Shown here piece after piece: positions 46,601 through 59,906 of a stretch of DNA of 64,000 bases. Under the pieces are notes generated by a model. That model was given only the letters and a program-made list of their open reading frames with translations, was not told the origin of the DNA and did no database searches. The DNA is from Osedax fenrisi (Eukaryota > Annelida > Polychaeta > Sabellida > Siboglinidae): the NCBI GenBank assembly GCA_964019155.1, contig CAXHSG010000190.1, positions 34,201 through 98,200 on the forward strand. The letters are read 5' to 3'. The first letter of the stretch is position 1. Each line of letters starts with the position of its first letter. The position numbers and the translations under genes were made by a program.

Positions 46601-47022
46601 AACAGCAGATATACATAGAAGAATCCAATCGATGGAAATGAGGTGTTTCAGGAGACTACTGAACATAAACTACATAGATCACATTACCAATGAGGAAGTA
46701 AAAAGAAGAATAAGACTGGAAATCGGCCAATATGAAGAGTTGCTATCTACTGTTAAGAAGAGAAAGCTGAAATGGTACGGTCATGTGACACGAGCATCGG
46801 GTCTATCAAAAACAATAATGCAGGGCACAGTAAGAGGAGGCCGCAAACGTGGTGGTCATCGGAAGCGATGGGAACATAATATCTCAGAGTGGACGAACTT
46901 GAGTTCCGCAAAACCCTGAGGCTAGCCGGCGACCGAAATAGATGGCGGAAAGTGGTTTCAAAAGCAATGATGATACCCCTACGACCACCCGAGGTCATGG
47001 GATAGGTAATAAGGTAATAAGG
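43640..47022 (+). pseudogene. Near-complete LINE, endonuclease plus reverse transcriptase (RTE-like)
   Basis: An AP-endonuclease domain (43927-44970) shows GTWNVRTL, ISEMRW, QGDWNSKVG and QIDYIL; the final SDH motif reads SIH, losing its aspartate. A lysine-rich linker follows (44967-45341, shifted frame). The reverse transcriptase (about 45480-46480) has NNYRTISLI, EEQAGFRVGRST, FIDFKKAFDRVWH, GVRQG(stop)LLSPTLFN and NLRFADDID, so its catalytic aspartates survive. The C-terminal part (46548-46919) has MRCFRRLLNI and KLKWYGHVTR, then WRKVVSKAM beyond a stop. It ends in repeats of AAGGTAAT. Stops (mostly TGA, some TAA) and at least four frameshifts make it inactive. Clade assignment to RTE or a relative is by motif style. 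Confidence 0.88.
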
Positions 47023-47373
47023 TAATAGTTGTCATTTAAAATAAATTAATATCCAAGCTATAGCCGCCGATATCCTATACGTTAAAATAGATTATATAAT
47101 CTATATAAATAACTCTATATAGTTTTATTTACGTATTTACAACAGCGATGCTAAACACGAATTACTATTATTGACGAAATTTAACTTAGTAACTCGAAAA
47201 TTAAAACATTATTTAACTTTATAAATATTATCGGTTACGAAATAGCACTCTCGCGCGATAGCTTCTATCATAATTGTCCGCGCATATCATCCGTAAACGG
47301 ACTATAGTACAATACTTCCGTCGAGATATGCTAGGCTACGATACAGCGGTGGAATAGGACATCGACGCCGAAC

Positions 47374-48103
47374 ATGTACCCGGTAGAGGGCGGTCATTGG
47401 ACCGTGACGATACTGCTTCTAGTGGGCGTGTTATGCGCACGCGAGATAGTCGGCGAAAAGGTTCTAGACGATTTCTATATCGATGATAACGCTATTGGTC
47501 GGACGCTGAATCTAACCGGAAAAGGAATAGAAGAGTTACGTAAGCAGACGTTCTACTTCAGAAATCTAACGGAAGTACTCGGGTTACGAAACTTACTACT
47601 GGCCGGAAACTCGATAGGCCGCGTTCCGGACGACTGCTTCGGAACTTTGGTCCGCTTAACGAGCGTCGATCTCAGCCGCAATCGATTAACTCGAATACCG
47701 GCCGATATATTCGCGAACAATCCGCTACTGTCGACCGTCTACCTTCAGTCAAACCATCTCAGCGAGGTACACTTCGACTTCGGGCGACTGGTCAGCCTCC
47801 GCCTGTTGAACGTGACCTCGAACTCGCTGGCCTGGTTGAATGAGTCATCGTTCTCGGGCTTCATAACTCGCGGCCCCGTAGAACGCGAGACACGATCGCT
47901 GTACGCCGGCGACAACCCGTTCGAGTGCGGGTGCGAAATGGCGTGGCTCGGTGCGGCCGTAGTGCGCGTTGCTATAGACGCGCACTCCGCTAGGTACGCG
48001 TGTACCGAGAACAACACGCTGCACGGAGAGCCGATCTCCTGTCTGTTCGGAGACTCGACGTGCGCATCAGAATATCGCATCTACATGGATATCTGTTTAC
48101 CGG
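47374..48103 (+). CDS. LRR transmembrane protein, exon 1
   Basis: Encodes the extracellular part of a 317-residue single-pass membrane protein. Residues 1-22 form a signal peptide (hydrophobic VTILLLVGVLC). About four leucine-rich repeats follow (residues 69-163, pattern LxxLxLxxNxLxxxPxxxF), then a C-terminal LRR cap starting NPFECGCEMAWL with cysteines at 185, 187, 210 and 223 or 230. Five N-glycosylation sequons are visible. Without splicing the frame would stop at 48106, but position 48103 is followed by GTTAGG, a good donor, and the phase fits exon 2 exactly. Such proteins act as receptors or adhesion molecules; the ligand is unknown. Base composition is far richer in G+C than anything nearby. 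No TATA box is evident; promoter not resolved. Confidence 0.88.
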
Positions 48104-48259
48104 GTTAGGCCGGTATTAGTTATCATATCCGATGTATTATATATGAACTTATCCGCGTGCATATATATATAAAGGTAATTGTCTTGATAAGCAGCAATTT
48201 CTACAATTAACCACGTAATTATATGTATACGTATTTATAAATCTGATAATAATAATAAT

Positions 48260-48264
<5 letters not shown>

Positions 48265-48296
<32 letters not shown>

Positions 48297-48618
48297 CGAA
48301 TCACAACTTTTATTTTTATAATCTGTATCAACTTTATTTATATCTCCTTTATTATTGTAATTTTATATTTTATCTTTGTTTCTAATTTTAAATATTATTA
48401 CCGTATGTGATTAACCTTTTATTTAATCATTTCAGTGTTTTTTTTATATTAATATGATTTTATTATTCTGTTTATCATTATTTCTATTTTATTATTTTAT
48501 TTGAATGGAAATGATGATTTGACATTGCACATACTGTTAGGAGGTTTCGAATCAATGAAGCTAATCGCTTTCACTGATCCTCCTTAGACTTTGTCTATAA
48601 ACTGAATTCATTCATTCA

Positions 48619-48688
<70 letters not shown>
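48265..48688. repeat. (TAA)n and (TA)n microsatellites
   Basis: TAATAA followed by TA at about 48248-48292, and a long TA run at 48622-48687 preceded by CATTCATTCATTCAT. Confidence 0.9.
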
Positions 48689-48689
<1 letters not shown>

Positions 48690-48919
48690 TTAAGTTGAGG
48701 CGGCCACACTAGAGAATGATCGCGAATAACTTAAATTTCAACTTAAAACCTTCTTAGAACATAAAAATGTATCGATATAAATTATATAACTATATATTAT
48801 TAAAAAATAAAATATTCTAAAATGATATGTATATATATAATTTCTATATTTGTTATCAAATATTCATTAATTAATCCATAACTAAATAATTAATTAACTT
48901 AAGTTATATACATATATTT

Positions 48920-49440
48920 AGAGGTCATATAAGTCCTTAATAATACGGATACTCTAAATGTCTTAATACGGACACCTTATAACCAATCAGCGCGCAGCGT
49001 ATGAATTATTCTGATTTTCATAAAAATCGCGTGCGTTAAAATATTAATACCACCAATAAAGCTAAGTCTAAAATTGTTATTATTTAGATACTTAAATTAT
49101 ATTATAAATAAAAATAATAATAAAAATAATTAAATCATTAACTAATTAAATTAGAATAAATTATTCATAAAATTAATTATAAATAATGTAATTATAATTT
49201 GTCTGATTGATTCATCAATAATATATAGTTTATCTAGTGGAATATAGGGTGACCGTATTCGGACACAGGTACCGAATACGGACACCCCCGTTATCTATTG
49301 AATTAAAAGATTAAATAAAATTTTAAAATCACAATAATATAATATTAATATTTTGTAATTTTTGAATAAAAATAATGAGTTATAAATTGTTAAGACCATT
49401 TATTGTTAAAGTGTCCATATTAGGTTACTTTCCCCTATTT
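48920..49440. mobile_element. Possible relative of the 817-bp TIR element
   Basis: Contains AATACGGACACC and CCGTATTCGGACAC words near both sides, CCAATCAGCGCGC in the left half, and ends in ACTTTCCCCTA; the 23306-24122 element has the analogous GTGTCGATATTA words, CCAATCAG and CTCTCCCCT end. The left terminus is not clear, so limits are approximate. Confidence 0.4.
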
Positions 49441-49869
49441 GAAAAATAATCTTTAACACGTGTAATTTCAGATCTAGTCTATACAAAATTATAAAAGAAT
49501 ATTATTTAATTATATATACGGTAGATATGATTTTAATTTATATAATAGTTTTTTTTTAGAAACAACATCAAAAGCTTTTGCAAAATCAATATATTATATC
49601 GATGAATTTTGTATTATTTAATTCATGATGTCAACATTTTAAACATGTTTCTAATTGTAATTCTGTAAAGATTCCACTTATTAAACCATACTGAATTTCA
49701 ATTGAATTAAATAAATTTATTACAAATTATATTCATATAATTTTAATAATGAAAACATAAATAAATAATACACAATAAAAACGTAAAGAGGTCATAAAAT
49801 GTAAAAATAAATAATACAATAATAATAAATATTAACATAGTACTTTGAATCAAATGTAACTTGAAAATA

Positions 49870-50200
<331 letters not shown>

Positions 50201-50204
50201 TATT

Positions 50205-50567
50205 CGTACAATTCATAATATTAAATTCAATAACCATATATCAATTAGCTCCCTCCAGCATAAATTACAAATACTTTCCTTAAAAGACAGAGCCTTCCTT
50301 AAATCTGTTTTATTAGTTCACAATCTTATCTATTCAAATATATCTAATATATTATCTGAAAGGATATCTTATTATCGACTACTCTCATCCCTTAGATCTG
50401 CCAAGTCTGTAAAACTAAATTTACCTAAATATAACTATGAGACCCTTATGGGTAGATCTTTCTGTGTGTCAGCACCTACCAACTGGAATAAACTTCCGAC
50501 AAAATTACGTTGTGAGATTAATTACAATATTTTCCGACGTAAAGTAAAATTGTTTTTACTTCATTAA
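50205..50567 (+). pseudogene. 3' end of a LINE (C-terminal domain)
   Basis: An uninterrupted 120-codon frame without a start reads LQILSLKDRAFLKSVLLVHN, then LPKYNYETLMGRSFCVSAPT followed by NWNKLPTKLR, and ends FLLH-stop. The pattern of R-x-YG/x-RSF-x-x-xAP-x-W-N-LP is the C-terminal domain found after the reverse transcriptase in jockey/CR1-like elements. It ends in a (TCAAA)n tail at about 50706-50731, as expected of a 5'-truncated insertion. The absence of stops suggests a fairly recent event. It lies in the LRR intron between two (ATC)n blocks. Confidence 0.72.
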
Positions 50568-50705
50568 TATTAATATTGTTTTATATTTATTTATCTAAAT
50601 TATTTAAATCAACATGTTATATTTATTTATTTTTATCTGTTTCATTTTTATCACACACTGTTGAGTAATGTAATTCGTTTTATATTTTTACGGTGTTTAA
50701 ATAAA

Positions 50706-50925
50706 CAATCAAATCAAATCAAATCAAATCATCATCATAATCATCATAAACATCATCATCATAATCATCATCATCGTCATAATCATCATCATCATCATCA
50801 TAATCATCATAATCATCATCATCATAATCATCATCATCGTCATAATCATCATCATCATCATCATAATCATCATCATCAGCACCATAATCATCACCATCAT
50901 CATCATCATAATCATCATCACCATC

Positions 50926-50972
<47 letters not shown>

Positions 50973-50996
50973 AATCATCATCATAATCATCATCAT
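50706..50996. repeat. (TCAAA)n tail running into (ATC)n
   Basis: Four to five AAATC units, then ATC/ATA triplets with scattered CGT and ACC changes up to the splice acceptor. Open frames on both strands here are simple-sequence artefacts. Confidence 0.92.
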
Positions 50997-51001
50997 TGCA
51001 G

Positions 51002-51225
51002 ACACCGAGCACGACGAGATAGTGCGATACCGTATATACGCCGGCATAGCTGTGGCCGTAGTGTTGCTACTGAGTGTGGCGAGGTACTGCTACGGCCGCC
51101 TGGTGTACAAGGCGAAGATGACCAAGTGTCTAAAGGCCCCGGAACACATTTCTAGAACGGAGTCGCGCGGCTCTATCAATAGTATATCGGAGGCTTTCGA
51201 CACGCTGAAGGGCAAGATAATGTGA
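51002..51225 (+). CDS. LRR transmembrane protein, exon 2 (TM and tail)
   Basis: Begins after TTGCAG. Its first two bases complete the split codon from exon 1 (G|AC, aspartate 244). It encodes a short acidic stalk, a transmembrane helix (about residues 257-275, AGIAVAVVLLLSVARYCYG), a basic stop-transfer stretch RLVYKAKMTK and a 40-residue cytoplasmic tail with several serines, ending at TGA. The high G+C content matches exon 1 and contrasts with the intron. The gap in function of exon 1 alone (no membrane anchor) and the matching phase support the join. Confidence 0.87.
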
Positions 51226-51306
51226 AGTAGTTGGCGTGTTAGTGGGGGCGGTGGGCGGGTCGATGATTTACGGGCATATTTGTTAAATCTATAAAATGCG
51301 CTGAAT

Positions 51307-51312
51307 AATAAA
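51307..51312 (+). terminator. Polyadenylation signal of the LRR gene
   Basis: AATAAA 82 bases after the stop codon, in CTGAATAATAAAATGTA. Confidence 0.65.
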
Positions 51313-51388
51313 ATGTATAATTATATAACATATTTATTTTATTATAGCATATTTAATAAATATATATATTTTTTTATATATTTTATAA

Positions 51389-51680
51389 CTGCCTGTGTGG
51401 CTCAGTCGGCTAAGGAGTCAGACATAGGTATAAGCAGTATAACACGGGATTAAACCCCATCCGGACCATTGAAATATGTTTTGAAATATTATTTAGAAGT
51501 GATCTTATATAATTGTATATAAATAAATTACCGACTCTCTTTAAAACTATGGATGCCTTAATATGAGAGCGACTTCGAATGGACATCAGAGCTATATGGT
51601 TATAATTGAAAACGTCATCTAAGTTCCTGGATGGGATGAAAGGACTCCACCAAAATAACAATAACAACAAAATAACAAAA
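51389..51680 (+). mobile_element. tRNA-derived SINE downstream of the LRR gene
   Basis: Head GCCTGTGTGGCTCAGTCGGC with a decayed B box (GGGATTAAACCCC), then the same body as at 35091-35381 (AAGTTCCTGGATGGGATGAA, GGACTCCACC) and a tail of AACAATAACAACAAAAT. Confidence 0.85.
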
Positions 51681-52156
51681 TATATACATATCTAATAATA
51701 TATCGTAATTATTGTCCACCTAAATAAAAATGTCTTATATTTATCCTCGCGTTATACCCTCCTCTATCTGGGAGTAGAATGGATGTTATATCGTATGTGT
51801 TTTATATTACACACCTTCAAATACTATATGGAACGGTCTATTATTCGTATTCTTTGGCTATATATATATTACGTCACTCATCGTTATATAGTATTTTCCT
51901 ATTATATAACGGCGACAGTCTCATAGTTACAGCAGTCCAATACATATATATACCAACACATTAAGGGTTAGTTAAACCCTACCACTTAACACTCGTTTTA
52001 ATAAACTTGTTTTTCACACTCGTTTCACCTGTTTAAGGGAGGTATCCTTAATTCCCAGCAACTTTCATGAAGTATAGTAACTTTAATGACAACTTGTAGG
52101 AAAATCGCTTTCTAGCAAACATTTCCGGATATTATTTTAGAAAATATTGGCAATCC
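51681..52156. other. Junction region before the second duplication copy
   Basis: No gene is supported. It lies left of the point where homology to window position 1 begins. Whether it too is duplicated cannot be seen because the first copy is cut by the window edge. Confidence 0.5.
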
Positions 52157-53121
52157 CATGGGATCTTCTTAAGAGACCTCTTAAGAAAGAAGACGCATGC
52201 CACTGCCAACATATGACAACCAGGTCCGTATCTACGGGGGGGGGGCTGCGGGGGCAAGGCCCCCCTGAAATAAGCCTGGCCCCTAAGACTTGTATCACAT
52301 TAAGTTTTTGTAATATAGTATTTACTAGATATTCAATTATTTTTATATTTTTATTTTATAATTTTATTTTAAAATTTTATTTATATTATATTTATTTATT
52401 AGAATGTATGTATTTTAGTCATAGATATTGAGTGAGGATCCAATTCTCACTCTAATGTCTATGATTTTAGTCTTATATATTATAGTGAGGATCCAATTCA
52501 GAATTTATGGTTTTATAAAATATTTTCTAAAATTATGGTAAATATTAAACAATTTTAATTAACTAACTATAGTTTACCTATCATGAGTAAACAACACACA
52601 ACTATTTGGTTTTCTAACTAAAATAGGAGCAGACAAATTAATAGATCACAGAATAGCAGTAACACAATCAAATATCAAACCAACCCCAATCCCAAACAAT
52701 AGCACTACAAAATATGAAAAAAAAAAAAAATTTAAATTATCGTCCATCTGATCTCGGAAATGTTGTCCTAAACGTACAAGTGCACTTACCATGGTATAGC
52801 ATAGTTTGGAAATAAAATAATAATATTTACCGATAATATGTATATATATACAAAATAAAGCACATTTATATACATTTGTAGATTGTAGTACTTTCACAGT
52901 AGGTGAAAACAACCTAAGTGGTTACTAAAATTGAAATTCCGCATTGGAAAAAGAAAATAGTTTGATAAATGGTCCCAATCAAGTGATTCATTATATGAAA
53001 AACATCTATAGATAATTTTAGTATTTCAATGAAGTTATTAAAATGTATTGCAATTAATATAATAACTCCTTTATCTTATTTAATTAATTTATCTCTTGAA
53101 ACTGGTATTGACCAGCTATAT

Positions 53122-54489
53122 TGAAAATTTCTAGAATAATTCCTTTATTTAAAAAGGGTGATACAAAATTATTTACTAATTACCGTCCAATTTCACTTAC
53201 AAGTCAATTCTCAAAAAATTTAGAAAAAGTATGTTATGTTCGTTTTTAAATCATTTTAATATTTTATCTAATAGTCAGTTCGGTTTTAGAACAAATTTAA
53301 ATACTACTATACCTACTCATGCAATTTGTAATCTTCAAACTCAAATATGTAGGTTTAATATGTAGCCTAATAGCTTTAGAAATAATAAAATAGGTGCAGC
53401 TATTTTTAATGATCTTAAAAAGGCATTTGACACAGTTAACCATGACATTTTATTTAGTAAACTAGAAAATGTAGGTATACGTGGATTTTCCTTAAAATGG
53501 ATTAAAAGTTATTTTACAAATAGATATCAGACTGTTAACTTTAAAAACTATTTATCTGATAAAATTAGAGTTAAAATTGGTGTTCCACAAGGACCAATTG
53601 TAGGTCCTATTTTTTTTCTTATTTATATTAATGATTTAATATGTTCATCTTCAATATGCAATTTTACTATGTTTGCCGATGGTACCACTTTGTATTTCGA
53701 TGATTGTAATCAAGTATTTCTAGATACACTAATAAAAAAGGAATTATTAAATATAAATAAATGGTTTATTTCAAATAGACTTACGTTAAATATTAATAAA
53801 ACCTGTTATATGTTATTCAATAATAAATTATCCCATAGGTTAGCTATTAATATCTCAATTAATAATATAAATTTAACAAGAGTTAAATCTACAGAATTTT
53901 TAGGTATAATAATTGATGATAATTTAGATTGGAAACTAGACATATTATATCTGAAAAATAAATTAAAAAAAATAATTTGGATAACTAATATAATTTCTAA
54001 ATTTGTAAACCAAAAGGCCTTGCTATATAATTCAGTTTGTTTACCACATATTAATTATTGTATAATATTATGGGGTAATACTTATAAGACTAACACATTA
54101 TGAATCAATATTTTACAAAAAAGAATTATTCTTATTATACATAATAAACCTTGTCTTTATCATATTAAGGATTTATTTAAATTCAACAATATATTATACC
54201 TTTCAATGACTTAGTAAAATATAATACTTGTGAATTCATGTTTAAATTATATAATAATGTTCACCGTGAAATAATAATCAATTATTTTAGTAAAAAATCT
54301 ATTATTTATCCAATTCGTGACATAAATAACTTTAATATTCTTTCTTCAAAATTAAATATATGTTCACATTGCCTTATAATTATTGGTCCCTATTTATGGA
54401 ATTCATTATGTAATTCTTTAAAAAAAATTTCACATTTAAATAAATTCAAAAAAAAATTTAAATTATCTCTTATATTAAAGATTGATTAA
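53122..54489 (+). pseudogene. Degenerate LINE reverse transcriptase, duplicate
   Basis: Copy of 967-2334, with the same FADG change and the same stops; one coding change (K to N in the final GPYLW block). Confidence 0.85.
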
Positions 54490-54775
54490 AATAATTTCAA
54501 ATTTAATTTTTCTGACTTAAATAAAATAGTTTTATTATTTTTACATTCATTACTTTCTGACATAATATAAAATTACAAAAACATATATTATTAATAATAA
54601 ATTAACAGTATTAAAAAAAATGTATTTAATTAAAAATTAAAAATTAAATTATATCTTTTATCCGATTGATTAAAATAATTTCAAATTTTATTTTTTCCGA
54701 CTTAAATAAAATAGTTTTATTATTTTTACATTCATTACTTTCTGACATAATATAAAATTACAAAAATATATATAT
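54482..54775 (+). repeat. Short tandem duplication, duplicate
   Basis: Copy of 2327-2620. Confidence 0.7.
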
Positions 54776-55112
54776 ATAAATTAATATTATTAATTATAAC
54801 ATATCAGTATTAAAAAAAAAAATTATTAAAAATTTTCAGTATTATAATATGTTTCATTTTTATTATATCATTTTACCTATTTTATCTAATATATTTGTTT
54901 CTTTTTTCTCTTATTTATTTTAGTTTCTTTTATATTTAAATATTGGCTTTCTCCTATTTAGGTTCTCTATGTTTTATTTTATTTCATTCTTGATGTATTT
55001 CTTCGATTTTAATTTTATTATTTTATCATTTATTTATATTATTACATGATGATTACATTTAGTTACATTATAAGTTTCATTTTATTTTTTGTTATCATAT
55101 ATATGTAACATG

Positions 55113-55698
55113 AAGTCATATTATTATAACATTATTCTTATCTATAATGAAACTTATCATGTTAATAAAGGGGTAATTGTCTCGATAAGCAACACTGCTT
55201 CTATAATTACCCTGGCATTGCCTAAATCTGATAATAATAATAATAATATCGTTGCAGACGATTTACAAATGTATACTTCTCTTCCCATTTCCTGTGACTC
55301 CAACTCTATTCAACTGTTTATTTTTAGCTACCTAACAGAACTTACTGACTGGTTCTCCCATAATTCCCTATCACTTAACATGACCAAAACTGACACCATC
55401 ATTCTCTCCAGACCTACCCCCTAATCATCAGCCACCCCTTTCTACTATCCTTCCCTACCTCACAATCCATAACAACTCTTGGTTTCACCATCAACTCCCA
55501 CCTAGATTACTCTGACCACATATCTATAATGATTCGCAATGACAACTATTTCTTTATAACATTAGAAAATCACGCAATAAATTGACTTTTTCAATGACTA
55601 AAAGTCTAATACACTCGCTAGTCTTCAGTAGACTTATATACTGCTGCTCACTTTTATATAATCTCCCCTAAATCTTATGCTTAAACACTTTAAATGAA
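55113..55698 (+). pseudogene. LINE reverse transcriptase fragment, duplicate
   Basis: Copy of 2955-3540, with one more AAT codon in the asparagine run before VADDLQ. In this copy a substitution upstream opens the frame back to 55089. Confidence 0.75.
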
Positions 55699-56245
55699 AA
55701 TTGGTATCCATAAGTTGATGTACTATATTTATATATACATAGTTTTTACAAGATGAATTAATTTATAATATTTATTTTACTTATATATTTATATATACTA
55801 TTTATCTTAAATCAATCTATATTTACAGATATGTTGACATTTAATTTATATAATTTATGTAAATATAGACTGTTAATAAAAGGAAATTATGAGGTTAAAA
55901 ATGGTATAATTTTTTATAATACAAAAATAAATATAATACAAATAAATATATATATATATATAATATATACAAAAAATATATAATACAAATACATATAATA
56001 CAATTTATAAATTTATAATACAACTTATATTATACAATACGATTAATCATCGATGATTAATAGTGAAGATCTTCATGATATGAATTAATATCAAATACAA
56101 CAGACAGATTACTAAGATATTACCCCTGAATTAAGAGCTCATGAGTTGATAGTGTATTTCAATATCTCCATCATGATAACGATTCATGAGAGACATAAGA
56201 CGATCGTTGTTGTGTTTAAATTGTGTCTTTTGTTGTCTATTAATG

Positions 56246-56633
56246 TTAGTCAACAAGAGCGCAAGTAAATCGTGAGCAATTTGCATCCAAATGAAGAATA
56301 CCAATTAATTTATACATGAATATACGGCATTCTCCAACAAGTTTATTTAAAGAACGATGAGAGGCATGTGTCATTGTTAGTCCGATTAGACATTCCATAT
56401 ACTGATATGGAAGAGGGGATGTGAATGGGACATAATCCACTGCCTTAACATATAATGATGAAGTTTGTTGAGCATAATATCATCATCTCGTATATCTTTG
56501 CGTAGATCCTCAAATTTCTGTCGTATAAGCTCTGCCGATAGAAGGGCAATGCCATATAACATCCGATTAGTAGTGATGGGGCAGGATCACGTGCATAACG
56601 TTCCTCTAGTCCAATTCTCAGTGATCTTCGCAT
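56246..56633 (-). other. Two unassigned reading frames, duplicate
   Basis: Copy of 4088-4475, same translation. Confidence 0.2.
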
Positions 56634-57433
56634 GACTCACTGTATTTGAATACACACATTAATAATATGAAAACCATATCATTTTTTAAATATGTTATAT
56701 ATGTATATATATCTATAATTTATAGTATTTTTTAAATAGTAATATAAATTACTATAAGGAGAATACACTAATAACGTGCATTGAATAATACAATTAAATC
56801 TAGAAAACACATGATAAAGTATATAATTATTGAATTTAAATTCGAGATTAAATTTAGTTTATTAGTATTTAATAGTTTAGTTATAATTGTATTCTTAGTC
56901 TATATATTAATTATTTATCGTATATATTTATATATATAAAAATTCCGATCCCACTATGGAATTCCCTCCTACCATTCATTTTATTACATCCCACAAAAGA
57001 TTTATAAATCTTACTTCTTCTCTTCTCTCTACCTCTAATCATTAAATCATCCAACTTATTATTTTACCTCGTGTTATTATTCAACTACAATATTATTATT
57101 AAATTGTTATCGTATCATTATTATCTTATTATTATTTTCACCACGCACGAGCGAAAGGGTCTACATGACTCTATTTTAGTGTCTAATAAACTGTATAGCA
57201 CCATCATCATCATATATATATATATACTAAGATATATAACCTGAGTATAATAAATGTTGGCATCTTTACAAATCGATATATTCAAAGATATTCTGAACAG
57301 CCTGCTAAGCTGCTATCTCAAAGTCTCCGAGAACTTATTCCACAGCCAAATCGCCACAAGTTATACTTCTGATATGTTAAATATGTTAAATAATTAGTAA
57401 TCGGTATTAATTAAATAATAATAATTAAATAAC

Positions 57434-57628
57434 CTGACAACTTCAGTATAGTTCTCTATGGTACAGCTTCTCATGAACAAGTGAGCCACAGTCAGCTGTT
57501 TCATGCACTGGCCACTCGATACAGCGACGTGGATACCAAATAACTGAGTGAATGGATGCCGTATTACCTGAAATGTGCCATCCATGTACCATGTTTTGGC
57601 TGTCTTAAGTATATCGCTGAGTTTGCGT
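57434..57628 (-). pseudogene. MULE-like transposase fragment, duplicate
   Basis: Copy of 5276-5470 with the same MDGTF and HPFTQLF motifs. Confidence 0.6.
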
Positions 57629-58002
57629 CATGAAGATGTCTCTTATCTCCAACGTGAATATCACAGCGCAGAAATTCAGGAGGAATATGATCGTGGTTTA
57701 TTTAGAAAGATAGGTCTTCCACGTGACCTGGTCGACCTTTCGTACGATAGTAGTTGACGTTGCTACACATTCTTTTCATTGTGGGCATATTATAGACCAA
57801 GGATTCGTCATTCATTAGTACCTATATGAAAAAATATAATATATAAGAATAAATATATTAATTAATTATATAATAGGTATACAGTATATACTATATAGGG
57901 ATATAATAATGTAGAGTACAAAAGTCTAGCTGCAGGTGTAACACACACATATACACACAATTATACATATATACACATACTAGTGATGTAAATGATGCAA
58001 GT

Positions 58003-58560
58003 CAAATCTAAAGCGTATTTGTAAATCTAATTTTGTATTTGTTTGATTATTTTATAAATTCTAATTAATTTTAACATTGAATTTACATAATATTATTCAT
58101 ATTTCTACTTGTTTGATTATTTTATAAATTCTATTTTATTATAACATTGATTTTACATTATATTATTCATATTTATATAAGTATTTGTTTGATTAATTTA
58201 TAAATTATATTTTATTTTAATATTGATTTTACATTATATTATTTATATATTTTTTCATATTTGTATATATAGATTATTTCATAAATTCTAATTAATTTTA
58301 ACATTAATTTACATTAATTAATAAATTATATTTTAACATTGATTTTACATTATATTATTCATATTTCTACTTGTTTGATTATTTTATAAATTCTATTTTA
58401 TTTTTAGATTGACTTTACATTATATTATTTATGTATTTTTTCATATTTGTATATATGATTATTTCATAAATTCTAATTAATTTTATATTATATTATTCAT
58501 ATTTGTATTTCATAAATTCTATTTTATTTTTACATTGATTTTACATTATATTATTTATAT
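58003..58560 (+). repeat. 70-bp satellite, left part, duplicate
   Basis: Copy of 5845-6402. Confidence 0.85.
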
Positions 58561-58568
58561 ATTTTTTC

Positions 58569-59330
58569 CAGTGTTCCATAGGTTATTACCGCCTATGGTA
58601 ATAACCGGTAATAACCTGTCCGGTAAAAACAGGTTTTTACCATGGTAAAAACCTAGTGTTGTCTATATAATTAAATATAATATTATCTATATTATATTAA
58701 ACCTACTAGTGTCTATATTATTTATAGATTTTATATTTAATAGATAATATACAATTATAAAGTTAAATAATACTACCTTAAAATCAATATTATAAGATTT
58801 TTTATATTAAAAAAAAAACTTTATTAATTTTGACTCTATGTAAAGAAAACATTTTTTAAATAAATAATATGATATTGAAATAAATGAGTAAATAAGTCAA
58901 TATATATATATATATAAAATATTGAATATAATAATATATTTATTTTTGCATTAGTAAAAGGAAAGCCCATTCACACCAAATAAAGCGAGCGATTTTTCAC
59001 CGATATGCGCAGTAACGAAATCGTCGAGAAATAGTTAAATATTTAGAGATATCTCGAAATGATGAATAGTGATATTGTCACGATATATTGGTGATATATT
59101 GGTGATATATCGGTAGGGGTGTAGCACAGAGAGAGAAAAATCTGTACGATATTGGTGAAAAATCGGCCAACTTTTTCGGTGTGACAGGGACTTAATATTG
59201 TAAAAAATAATATATATATTAAACAATAGAACTAATAATATTTTCATTGAGAAATTATTTGAATATATTCATTATTTGATTTTATACCATGATATTTAAT
59301 TAAATATATTAAATATATCTATATATATTG

Positions 59331-59381
<51 letters not shown>

Positions 59382-59898
59382 CTGAATAGAATATTTATTT
59401 TTATATATATGAAATTAAATATAGTTTTTACAAATATTTTTTACAATACTGTATAACTATTTAGTAATATTTTCATTGTGTAATTTTATGAATATATAAC
59501 ACAGTATGATTTTATTTCATTTATAAAATATATCCAATTACATCAACTTTTTAATTTTACAATATAAGGGTGGCAGACCTCAAAATCCAGTTGGATTTAA
59601 AATAATAAATGTACTATAAATGGCATAATAAAGCAGACAAATGTTGACAAATTTTCAAATAAATCTGCTAGATTAATTAGCCATAACATTTATATATAAA
59701 TGAATCAATATTACTTTAAATTTCAATATACATTTTTTTTTAAAGGTATTATATTTTATGAGTACTAGGTTTTTTACCGGTAATTACCGGTTATTACCGG
59801 TTTTTACCGTAAATTAACATGTTAGAGATAGGTTTTTACCGGTTATTACCGGTTTTGCCCGGTAAAAACAGGTTTTTACCGAAAATAATGGAACCCTG
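58569..59898. mobile_element. Non-autonomous hAT-type element, duplicate
   Basis: Copy of 6411-7758, flanked by the same ATTTTTTC duplication (58561-58568 and 59899-59906). It is 18 bases shorter overall: one GGTAATAACCGC unit is missing and the TA runs differ in length. Confidence 0.88.
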
Positions 59899-59906
59899 AT
59901 TTTTTC

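Noticed and set aside
43927..46919. TGA read as an amino acid in the LINE
   Set aside because: Several in-frame stops are TGA, but TAA stops and frameshifts are present too, and the histone and LRR genes use standard codes, so ordinary decay is enough.
47745..48080. 111-codon minus-strand frame
   Set aside because: Antisense shadow of LRR exon 1, open because of its high G+C content.
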